The notes beneath the pieces were generated by a model. The model made no database searches, had not been told where the DNA came from, and saw nothing but the letters and a program-made list of their open reading frames with translations. Below are positions 35,545 to 43,065 of a stretch of DNA of 64,000 bases, piece by piece. Numbering within the stretch: position 1 is the first letter of the stretch; every line of letters begins with the position of its first letter. This DNA comes from a bacterium (GTDB taxonomy: Bacteria > Actinomycetota > Acidimicrobiia > Spongiisociales > Spongiisociaceae). The stretch spans positions 100,843 to 164,842 of the forward strand of contig JAPPGU010000082.1 in assembly GCA_028821265.1 (NCBI GenBank), read 5' to 3'. The position numbers were made by a program, and so were the translations under genes.

Positions 35545-36051
35545 GTGACTGCTGTTCGCCTGTCCTTGGCGTTTATCGCCGCGATGTCTCTTCTTGCTCC
35601 GGCCGCGGCGGCGCGGACCGCCTCGGTCGAAGGTAGCTCGTGTGTGGGCCTGAGCCCGCCCGTCGACGGGATGGTCACCGTGCCGTTCGATCCCGGACCG
35701 GGCTACGAGGGCCACTGGGGGATAGATTACGAGGGAGACCACGACGGCCTGGTCCAGGCGGCCGCCGGAGGGACCGTCATCTTCTCCGGCCGCGTGGTTG
35801 ACAACCTGGTGGTCACCATCGACCACGGGGGCGGTTTGTGGACCAGCTACTCCTACCTGGGACACATCACCGTACTGCGGGGCGAGGAGGTGGTGCGTGG
35901 AGCGGTGGTCGGTACCGTCGGAGGCGACACCGGCCATGGCGACGTCCATGTGTCGGTCCGGATCGATGGCGAGTACGTCGATCCGCTCCGGGTGATGGGT
36001 TGCCTGGCCCGGGCGCCGTCCGCCGGCCTCCGCCTGATCGAGGTCCGGTGA
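35545..36051 (+). CDS. Exported LytM/M23-like protein with lost catalytic residues
   Basis: 168 residues from GTG 35545: signal peptide (about 1-23, ending AAAARTA), then an M23 fold. The first metal motif HxxxD is kept (His57, Asp61 in GHWGIDYE). The catalytic His of the usual YAHL motif is Tyr104 (YSYLGHI), and the first His of the HxH motif is Asp133 (HGDVHVSV; His135 kept). Both catalytic histidines are therefore replaced, as in EnvC-type regulators, so the protein probably binds or activates rather than cleaves. GGGAGGCAGGGAG precedes the start. It is divergent from trkA with about 315 bp between, which holds no other gene I can see. Confidence 0.82.
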   Translation: MTAVRLSLAFIAAMSLLAPAAAARTASVEGSSCVGLSPPVDGMVTVPFDPGPGYEGHWGIDYEGDHDGLVQAAAGGTVIFSGRVVDNLVVTIDHGGGLWTSYSYLGHITVLRGEEVVRGAVVGTVGGDTGHGDVHVSVRIDGEYVDPLRVMGCLARAPSAGLRLIEVR

Positions 36052-36111
36052 CGTGAGCCGGCGCCGCTCGCTACGGACGGTCTCCGGGAATCCGGGAGGT
36101 AGCCTCGCGGG

Positions 36112-36678
36112 ATGCGCATCGGCCTCCTAGGCGGTACCTTCGATCCTCCCCACGTCGCCCACCTGGCTGTGGCCGAGGCGGCTTTCCGGCAGTTACGCCT
36201 GGACGCGGTCTGGCTGGTGCCGGCGGGGTCGCCCTGGCAGAAGGAGGGGTCGGTGGTCACGAGCGCCGCGGACCGGTGGGGCATGACCGTCGCGGCGGTG
36301 GAGGGGATTCCGTACATGAAGGGCGACGACCGCGAGGTGGCCCGGCCCGGCCCTACCTATACCTTCGATACCGTTTCGGGTCTAGCCGATCACGAGGTGA
36401 CCTTGATCCTGGGGGCCGACGCCGCCTCCCGGATAGCGTCATGGCACCGGAGCGCCGAACTCCAGGAAATGGTGAGCATCGCCGTGGCGCCCCGGCCCGG
36501 CGTCGATCCCGACACGGTGGAGGAGGCCGTGATCACCCCTGTGAAGTGGATGGATGTCCCGCAGCTCGACATCTCGGGCACGGACCTGCGCGAGCGCGCC
36601 ATGGCCGGTCGGAGCCTGCGCTTCCTGGTGCCGGAGGGCGTGTGGCGCTATATCGAAACCCGCGGCCTCTACCGCTGA
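36112..36678 (+). CDS. nadD: Nicotinate-nucleotide adenylyltransferase
   Basis: Makes deamido-NAD from nicotinate mononucleotide and ATP. GLLGGTFDPPHVAHL (nucleotidyltransferase H-x-x-H motif) and ISGTDLRERAMAG (ISxTxxR) are present. LILGADAA fits the family. 188 residues. GGGAGG precedes ATG. Followed by rsfS as in most bacteria. Confidence 0.96.
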   Translation: MRIGLLGGTFDPPHVAHLAVAEAAFRQLRLDAVWLVPAGSPWQKEGSVVTSAADRWGMTVAAVEGIPYMKGDDREVARPGPTYTFDTVSGLADHEVTLILGADAASRIASWHRSAELQEMVSIAVAPRPGVDPDTVEEAVITPVKWMDVPQLDISGTDLRERAMAGRSLRFLVPEGVWRYIETRGLYR

Positions 36679-36696
36679 GACCCCGGAGTGCCCTCC

Positions 36697-36702
36697 TATA
36701 AT
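36697..36702 (+). promoter_or_regulatory. Consensus -10 box upstream of rsfS
   Basis: A perfect TATAAT in otherwise GC-rich sequence, 19 nt after the nadD stop region. The predicted start is near 36709, just before a strong AGGAGGTG ribosome site at 36716-36723. No clear -35 box is visible. Confidence 0.5.
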
Positions 36703-36842
36703 CCGGGTTGCCCCGAGGAGGTGTCGCCAGTCCGGGATAGCCGGCCATAGAGAACCAGCAGGCAACAGCCATCGAGATCACGTCGGCAGAACTCGCCGCC
36801 TTCGCGGCTGATGCCATCGACGCCAAGCAGGGACGCGACATA

Positions 36843-37133
36843 GTGGTCCTCGACATGGGCGATCTGCTGGGCATCGTGGACATCTTCGTGATCGGCACCG
36901 GAACCTCCAAGCGTCAGGTCCGCACCATGCTCGAGGAGGTCGATCTGCGGCTCGGCCGGTGCGGTCGTAAACCACTGCGCACTGAAGGCCTCGACACCGG
37001 TGAGTGGGTGTTGGCGGACTACGGAGACGTAGTGGTCCACATCTTCCAGACCGAGGCAAGGGACTTCTACGCCCTGGACCGGCTGTGGGGTGATGCGCCG
37101 CGCCTCCTCTGGGAGCCGGACTCACCGGACTGA
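36843..37133 (+). CDS. rsfS: Ribosomal silencing factor RsfS, 5' end unclear
   Basis: Binds L14 and blocks subunit joining in starvation. VVLDMGDLLGIVDIFVIGTG, the RQVRTMLEEVD helix, GEWVLADYGDVVVHIF and the terminal FYALDRLWGDAP are RsfS. The first canonical start in frame is GTG 36843, but homologous sequence (ITSAELAAFAADAIDAKQGRD) is encoded in frame upstream, back to a stop at 36738. No ATG, GTG or TTG lies in that stretch, and the good ribosome site at 36716 leads into another frame. The true N-terminus adds about 25-35 residues. Confidence 0.88.
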   Translation: MVLDMGDLLGIVDIFVIGTGTSKRQVRTMLEEVDLRLGRCGRKPLRTEGLDTGEWVLADYGDVVVHIFQTEARDFYALDRLWGDAPRLLWEPDSPD

Positions 37134-37206
37134 TCCGGCCGCAGGGCCGGCGGTGGAGACTTGGTAAGCTGGTGGGGATCCCCATCCCGGTCGAGAGACC
37201 GACCAC

Positions 37207-37279
37207 GGGGCTGTAGCTCAGCTGGCAGAGCGCTTGCATGGCATGCAAGAGGTCACGGGTTCAAATCCCGTCAGCTCCA
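37207..37279 (+). tRNA. tRNA-Ala(GGC)
   Basis: Acceptor GGGGCTG/CAGCTCC containing the G3-T70 pair that marks alanine tRNAs, anticodon stem CTTGC/GCAAG around ATGGCAT (anticodon GGC), T-arm GGTTCAAATCC. It lies between rsfS and leuS. Confidence 0.96.
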
Positions 37280-37345
37280 CCTCATCCGCCCTCGGCCAGC
37301 CCGCCCGCGATATTCCTTCTCCGGCACCCTCCTAGAATCACCGGC

Positions 37346-40093
37346 GTGACCAGACGGAGCCAGAGATACGATCACGAGCGGGTTGAGGCACGCTGGCAGG
37401 AAGCCTGGGAAAGGGACGGCGTCTACCGCTCGGTGGTCGACTGGGAGCGTCCCAAGCACTACGCGCTGACCATGTTGCCCTACCCGAGCGGCGATCTCCA
37501 CATCGGGCACTGGTACGCCATGACGCCCTCGGACGCCCGGGCCCGTTACATGCGGATGAAGGGTTACAACGTCCTCTTCCCGATGGGGTTCGACGCGTTC
37601 GGGCTACCGGCGGAGAACGCCGCGGTGCAGGCCAACATCCACCCCTGGAGGTGGACCTACGCCAACATCGAGCGGATGCGCCGCCAGCTCCGGTCGATGG
37701 GAACCATGATCGATTGGGATCGCGAGGCCGTGTCCTGCACGCCGGAGTACTACCGGTGGACGGAGTGGTTCTTCTCCCGGCTCTATGAAGCCGGGTTGGC
37801 GTATCGCGGCGAGGCCCTGGTCAACTGGTCCCCGACCCTCCAGACGGTGCTCGCCAACGAGCAGGTGATCGACGGGAGGGACGAGCGGACCGGCCAGCCG
37901 GTGGTCCAGCGGATGATGGAGCAGTGGTTCTTCCGTATCACCCGGTACGCGGAGGAGCTTCTGGACTTCGGTGGTCTCGACTGGCCCGAACCCATCAAGG
38001 CAATGCAGACCAACTGGATCGGACGCTCGGTGGGGGCCCGGGTCCGGTTCCCGGTGGAAGGCGCCGATCCGATCGAGGTGTTCACCACGCGCCCCGACAC
38101 CCTCCACGGCGCCACGTTCATGGTGCTCGCTCCAGAGCATCCCCTGGTGGAGGTGCTGACCACCCCGGACCGGAGCGATGAGGTGGGGGCCTACCGCGAC
38201 GGCGCCGCCCGCCGTTCGGAGCTCCAGCGGACCGACCTGACCCGCGACAAGCACGGGGTGTTCACCGGCGGCTACGCGACCAATCCCGTCACCGGCGGCG
38301 ACATCCCGGTCTGGATCGCCGACTACGTGCTGATGAGCTACGGCACTGGGGCGATCATGGCCGTTCCGGGTGAGGACAGCCGGGACTGGGAGTTCGCCGT
38401 CAGGTACGGGCTGCCAGTGGTGCGCACCGTCCGGCCGCCCGATCACTTCGAGGGCGACGCCTACGAAGGGGACGGCCCGTCCATCAACTCGGACTTTCTC
38501 GATGGGCTCTACATAGCAGAGGCCAAGGTGGCCATGATCGACTGGCTCGAGGCCGCGGGACACGGCGAGGGGGCCATCCAGTACCGGCTGCGGGATTGGC
38601 TGATAAGCCGGCAGCGCTACTGGGGCTCGCCGATTCCTGTGGTCTATCGCGAGGACGGAACCGTCGAGCTGGTGCCCGATGACGCCCTTCCGGTGGAGTT
38701 GCCCGAGGACGTGGAGTTCATGCCGACAGGCCGGAGCCCGCTCGTCTCCCATGAACCGTTCCTGAAGGCGGTCGACTCGGAGGGGGAACCGGCGACCCGT
38801 GAGACCGACACGATGGACACCTTCATGTGCTCGTCCTGGTACCAGCTTCGCTACCTGAGCCCGGGATTCGACCTCGCTCCGTTCGATCCCGAGGAGGCGG
38901 CCTACTGGCTTCCGGTCGATACCTACACCGGTGGTTCGGAGCACGCCGTGATGCATCTCATGTACACCCGGTTCTTCACCAAGGCCCTGCGGGACATGGG
39001 GTGTTTCGAGGACACGGCCACCGCGATGAAAGCTCACGGTCGTGATCCCGACGGCATGTTCGACGAGCCGATGTTGATGCTCCGCAACCAGGGCCAGGTG
39101 CTGGGGGAGGAGCGCAGAGGTGACCGGGTTCTGGTGGCCGGCCGGCCGGAGGGAGACCGGCTGGTGGCCGACTCGGTGGTGGTGACCGACCCGGGCGGAG
39201 CGCCGGAGGACGTGGCGCGAGATCATCTGGTGGGCGAGATCGTGAGCCGCACCGAGCGCATGCTCGTGGTCCAACCGCCGGAAGGCGCCGCGCCCGTGAC
39301 CGTCGAGTTGGCCGAGGGAGCGACGATCGAGATCCCGACCATCCCGGGGGACAACAACGTCAACCAACTCCGCCACCGGCTCGACGTCCAGCGCATGTCG
39401 AAGTCCCGCGGCAACGTGGTGAATCCCGACGCCCTGGTGGAGCGGTTCGGCGCCGATACGGTCCGGACCTACCTGATGTTCGCCTTCGAATGGGAAAAGG
39501 GCGGCCCGTGGGACAGCCGGGGGATGAAGGGTGCGCAGCGCTTCATCGCCGATGTCTGGCGCCTCGGCAGCACGGAGTACCGGACCGGACAGGCCGACGA
39601 CTCCGCCACCGCCGCGCTGCGGCGCCGTGCCCACCAGGCGATCATCAAGGTTGGACAGGATCTCGAGTCGTTCTCGTGGAACACCGCCGTGGCCGAGTTG
39701 ATGAAGCTCCGCAACTCGATGAACGACGCCCTGGTGGCCCGGGACGTGACCGCGGAGGTCTGGCGGGAGACCCTCACCATCCTGGCCTTGTTGCTGGCGC
39801 CGATCGCTCCCCACGTGACTGAGGAGGTCTGGAGTGGTCTCGGCAACGAGACCAGCATCCACCTCCAACCCTGGCCCGAGGCCGACACGGGAGCCGCCAC
39901 AGATGAGTCGGTGACGATGGTGGTCCAGGTGAACGGCAGGGTCAGAGCCCGGATCGAGGTGCCGGTGGGCATCTCGGAGAGCGCGGCGCTGGACCTGGCA
40001 CTGGGTCATCACAACGTGGCTCGCCATGTGGGCGAGAGCGAGGTGAGGAGGGTGATCGACCGAAGGCCGAGGCTGCTCAACATCGTCGTGTAG
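37346..40093 (+). CDS. leuS: Leucyl-tRNA synthetase
   Basis: Class I synthetase of 915 residues. HIGH motif in YPSGDLHIGHWYAM, editing domain with TTRPDTLHGATFMVLAPEHP, MSKS motif as VQRMSKSRGNVVNPD, and a C-terminal VQVNGRVRARIEVP domain. GTG 37346 is the start; the frame continues upstream through tRNA-Ala, which must be ignored. Between the catalytic insert and MSKS there is a roughly 80-residue segment (QVLGEERRGDRVLVAGRPEG onwards) that replaces the usual zinc or linker region and is more divergent. Confidence 0.96.
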   Translation: MTRRSQRYDHERVEARWQEAWERDGVYRSVVDWERPKHYALTMLPYPSGDLHIGHWYAMTPSDARARYMRMKGYNVLFPMGFDAFGLPAENAAVQANIHPWRWTYANIERMRRQLRSMGTMIDWDREAVSCTPEYYRWTEWFFSRLYEAGLAYRGEALVNWSPTLQTVLANEQVIDGRDERTGQPVVQRMMEQWFFRITRYAEELLDFGGLDWPEPIKAMQTNWIGRSVGARVRFPVEGADPIEVFTTRPDTLHGATFMVLAPEHPLVEVLTTPDRSDEVGAYRDGAARRSELQRTDLTRDKHGVFTGGYATNPVTGGDIPVWIADYVLMSYGTGAIMAVPGEDSRDWEFAVRYGLPVVRTVRPPDHFEGDAYEGDGPSINSDFLDGLYIAEAKVAMIDWLEAAGHGEGAIQYRLRDWLISRQRYWGSPIPVVYREDGTVELVPDDALPVELPEDVEFMPTGRSPLVSHEPFLKAVDSEGEPATRETDTMDTFMCSSWYQLRYLSPGFDLAPFDPEEAAYWLPVDTYTGGSEHAVMHLMYTRFFTKALRDMGCFEDTATAMKAHGRDPDGMFDEPMLMLRNQGQVLGEERRGDRVLVAGRPEGDRLVADSVVVTDPGGAPEDVARDHLVGEIVSRTERMLVVQPPEGAAPVTVELAEGATIEIPTIPGDNNVNQLRHRLDVQRMSKSRGNVVNPDALVERFGADTVRTYLMFAFEWEKGGPWDSRGMKGAQRFIADVWRLGSTEYRTGQADDSATAALRRRAHQAIIKVGQDLESFSWNTAVAELMKLRNSMNDALVARDVTAEVWRETLTILALLLAPIAPHVTEEVWSGLGNETSIHLQPWPEADTGAATDESVTMVVQVNGRVRARIEVPVGISESAALDLALGHHNVARHVGESEVRRVIDRRPRLLNIVV

Positions 40094-40126
40094 GCCGCTG
40101 TACGGCCACCGCTGGGTGCGCCGGCC

Positions 40127-41331
40127 TCAGAACTCGGCGGAGCGGTAGGCCTGCCGGACCTTGATCCGGGTCCGGTAGTTGAACACCCCGCCCGTGTATA
40201 CCCGCCCGGCCACCCTGATCAGCAGGATGATGAAGCCGATCATTAACAGGAACGCGGCCGCCTGTTCCCATAGGGCCACCGAGTCGGACACGGCCCGGAC
40301 GGGGAGTACGAAGGGCGCGGTCAGCGGAACCAGCGTGAGGACGGTCGACCACACCGTGTCCGGGTTGCCGGAAACGTAGACGATGCCGACCACGTAGCCG
40401 GCAACGGTGACCAACGTCAAGGGGAAGGCGGCGTTCTGGGCATCCTCAGGACGGTGGGCTATGGCCCCCACCGCCGCGTAACCGGCGGCGTAGACAAGGT
40501 AGCCGAGCACGAACCAGATCAACGAGATGACCAGGAATCCGGCATCCACCTCGGCAGCGTGACATCGAGGACCAGGCGGACGGCCACGATCAGGCTCGCC
40601 GCGATCGATCCGAACTGGAGCAGTCCGAGCAATCCCACCCCGATGATCTTGCCCGCCAGCAGCTGCCACGGACGTAGCGAGGAGAGCAACACCTCGGACA
40701 CGCGGTTGGTCTTCTCCTCGGTGACGCCCAGCAGCACCCATGACCCGGTGGTCATGACGGCCATGAACAGGAGCACCAGCGCCACCTGGGAGATTACGAA
40801 CTGCCGGGCCTCGGCTGCGGCATCGGCATCGGCTCCGGGTTCGGCGGTCACCACGGTCACTCCCTCGCCGGCCATGATCGCCACTGCCCGCTCGGACACC
40901 TCGCCGGTAGCCACCATGCCCTGCACCTGGTAGGAGAGAACGGCCTGTCGCAGCGCGGACTCGAGCTCCCTGGGCGTGTCCTTGCCCACCAACACCTTGT
41001 CGCCCTCGACCAGGGCCGCGTCCACCGATCCATCCGCCACTGCCGCTCCGGCTGCTTCGCTGTCCGGAGATGCGGTAAGGTCGATCCGGTAGGAACCCGG
41101 ATCTGCAGGCGCGGTCGACCTCGCCAGCTCTCCCGGACCCACGCTCGCGGCCCCGACGGTGGCGACCCGGTACGTGCGGACGGATTCGTCATCCCCGAAG
41201 AACCCCGGGATGGCTACGCCCGCACCCACGAGGAGGGCTAGAAAGAGCCAACTCAGCGCATAGGACTTGCTCAGGCCGCGCTCCAGGAGTTCGCGCCACA
41301 TCACGAGGCCGATCGCCCGGTAGGTGGTCAC
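40127..41331 (-). pseudogene. ABC-2 type permease, split by a single-base frameshift
   Basis: Partner of the ATPase gene 41328-42215, with GTG 41331 overlapping its stop (GTGA). The first part, to about 40557, has an N-terminal helix (ALSWLFLALLVGAGVAIPG), a large extracytoplasmic domain and two further helices (VALVLLFMAVMTTGSWVLLGV; GVGLLGLLQFGSIAASLIVAV). It then runs into a stop at 40519, while the continuation (AGFLVISLIWFVLGYLVYAAGYAAVG and four more helices) is in another frame. Restoring one base near 40550-40560 (CCGAG to CCGGAG) rejoins about 400 residues of a NatB/YhaP-like permease. Either a real inactivating deletion or an assembly error. Confidence 0.85.
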
Positions 41332-42215
41332 GATGCGACCGCTTCCCTGAAGAGGTCCGACAGGGTGGGCGGACCGTAGGAGAACTCCCTGATCGTCCGG
41401 CCGTCCGAAAGCGCAGTCATTATCTCGTCCATGCCGATCTTCGCAGGCACCCTGAGGACGTGACGATTGCCTCTCGATTCCATCAGCCGGACACCGGGAA
41501 TGGCGGGGGTGAGGGCCGTCCACGAGTCCAGATCCACCTCGACTCGCCGGTGAGTCGCTCGGTCCTTCAGCGTCCTGACCGGGCCGGACAGGGCCACGCG
41601 GCCCTGGTTGATGATGGCGACGTCATCGCACAGGTGCTCCACAAGATCAAGCTGATGGCTCGAGAAGAGCACCGCCGATCCTTGTTCCGCCCTCTCCTGC
41701 AGTATCCGGGACATCTCCTCCACGCCCAGCGGATCGAGACCGCTGAAGGGTTCATCCAGGACCAGGAGTTCGGGACCGTGTACCAGCGCGGTCACGAGCT
41801 GCACCCGTTGCTGGTTTCCGTGCGAGAGGTCGTCTACCCGGGAGTCTGCGCGTTCTTCTAGCCCGATCCGGGCGATCCACCGGTCGGCGGCGCGCGCGGC
41901 GGTTGTCTTGTCGAGCCCGTGGAGCCGGGCGAAGTAGATCACTTGGCGGCGCACCGGCATGCGGGGGTAGAGGCCGCGCATCTCCGGCATGTATCCGAAC
42001 CGGCGGCGAGCGTCGTGGGTGACGGACCGACCCATCCAGGTCACGGTGCCGCCATCGAGGCGGAGCAGGCCGAAGACGGCGCGCATGGCGCTGGTCTTTC
42101 CGGCGCCGTTGGGACCCAGGAAGCCGACTATCCGCCCCGGCCTCACCGAGAAGCCGCAGTCGTCCAACGCAACCACGTCGCCGTAGCGCTTGGTCAAGCC
42201 GTCAAGTTCGAGCAC
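41328..42215 (-). CDS. ABC transporter ATP-binding protein (NatA/YhaQ-like exporter)
   Basis: About 295 residues from GTG 42215. Walker A GPNGAGKTS, signature LSHGNQQRV (canonical LSGGQ altered to LSHGN, as in the NatA/YhaQ subgroup), Walker B LLVLDEPFSGLDP and the H-loop SSHQLD. The C-terminal 80 residues form the extra domain typical of ABC-2 exporters. Substrate unknown; relatives export Na+ or peptides. Cotranscribed with the frameshifted permease downstream. Confidence 0.92.
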   Translation of the reverse strand: MLELDGLTKRYGDVVALDDCGFSVRPGRIVGFLGPNGAGKTSAMRAVFGLLRLDGGTVTWMGRSVTHDARRRFGYMPEMRGLYPRMPVRRQVIYFARLHGLDKTTAARAADRWIARIGLEERADSRVDDLSHGNQQRVQLVTALVHGPELLVLDEPFSGLDPLGVEEMSRILQERAEQGSAVLFSSHQLDLVEHLCDDVAIINQGRVALSGPVRTLKDRATHRRVEVDLDSWTALTPAIPGVRLMESRGNRHVLRVPAKIGMDEIMTALSDGRTIREFSYGPPTLSDLFREAVAS

Positions 42216-42346
42216 AGGGCACCCTGATAGGGGACCGTAGGGAGGGTAATCAACGCCGGGTCCTACACCACCGCGCTCCGCGGCGCATCCGGCGGACAGA
42301 GGGCTTCCCAACCGCCCAGCCCGCCGGTACAAGTACAGCGGCGCGG

Positions 42347-43000
42347 GTGAAGGAGGCTGCCATATCCGAGACGCCGTCCGGTCACGGGATGCCGGCAAGG
42401 GCGCCGGGCATGCCGGTGTCGCGCCGGGGCGCCCTCCTGGTCCTGGGCGGCGCGCTGGCGGTCGTCACCGGGTTCGCCCTCTGGAACCGTCCCGAGGTAC
42501 CCCCGCCCGAGTTCCGGCCGTCCCCCGAGGTGGTGGTCGCTCCCGTGTCCGCGGTCGGGACCGCCCCGGCTACGGCGACCGTCCATGTCTCGGGTGCGGT
42601 GGCTGCGCCGGGCTTGGTGGTGTTGCCGGAGGGAAGCCGGGTGGCCGATGCGATTGCCGGGGCGGGTGGCGCCCTGCCCGGATCGGAGCTGCGCCTCGTC
42701 AACCTGGCTGCGCCGGTCGCCGACGGCATGCACCTCGACATCCCATGGGCCGGCGACCGGTCGGGCGCGGGTGTTCCACCGTCGGGCGGCGCGGGATCGG
42801 GCTATCCGGTCGATCTCAACCGGGCGGATCACGAGGCCCTTACGAGCATTCCCGGGGTGGGAGAGGTGCTGGCGCTGCGCATCGTCGCCCACCGGGAGGC
42901 CCACGGCCCCTTCTTGACGATGGAGGACCTGCTGGATGTTCCGGGCATCGGCGAGGGCAGGTTGGCAGGGATGCGTGACTACGTAGAGGTGGGTCGATAG
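42347..43000 (+). CDS. comEA: Competence protein ComEA (DNA-binding receptor)
   Basis: 217 residues: one transmembrane helix (about 27-45), a Pro-rich linker, an SLBB domain (VHVSGAVAAPGLVVLPEGSRV, residues about 82-130) and a C-terminal helix-hairpin-helix pair (DLNRADHEALTSIPGVGEVL; MEDLLDVPGIGEGRL). Binds incoming double-stranded DNA outside the membrane and hands it to ComEC. GTG 42347 is used, but AAGGAGG lies inside the first codons (42350-42356), so a slightly later start is possible. Confidence 0.93.
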   Translation: MKEAAISETPSGHGMPARAPGMPVSRRGALLVLGGALAVVTGFALWNRPEVPPPEFRPSPEVVVAPVSAVGTAPATATVHVSGAVAAPGLVVLPEGSRVADAIAGAGGALPGSELRLVNLAAPVADGMHLDIPWAGDRSGAGVPPSGGAGSGYPVDLNRADHEALTSIPGVGEVLALRIVAHREAHGPFLTMEDLLDVPGIGEGRLAGMRDYVEVGR

Positions 43001-43065
43001 GCCGCCTGCCCGACCCGCGAGCCCGGTGGTACCTGGCCGGCGCCGGCGCGGTATGGGTCGGAGTC

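Noticed and set aside
37604..40027. 807-residue open frame on the minus strand opposite leuS
   Set aside because: Its composition is that of a GC-rich antisense frame and leuS on the plus strand is complete with all motifs.
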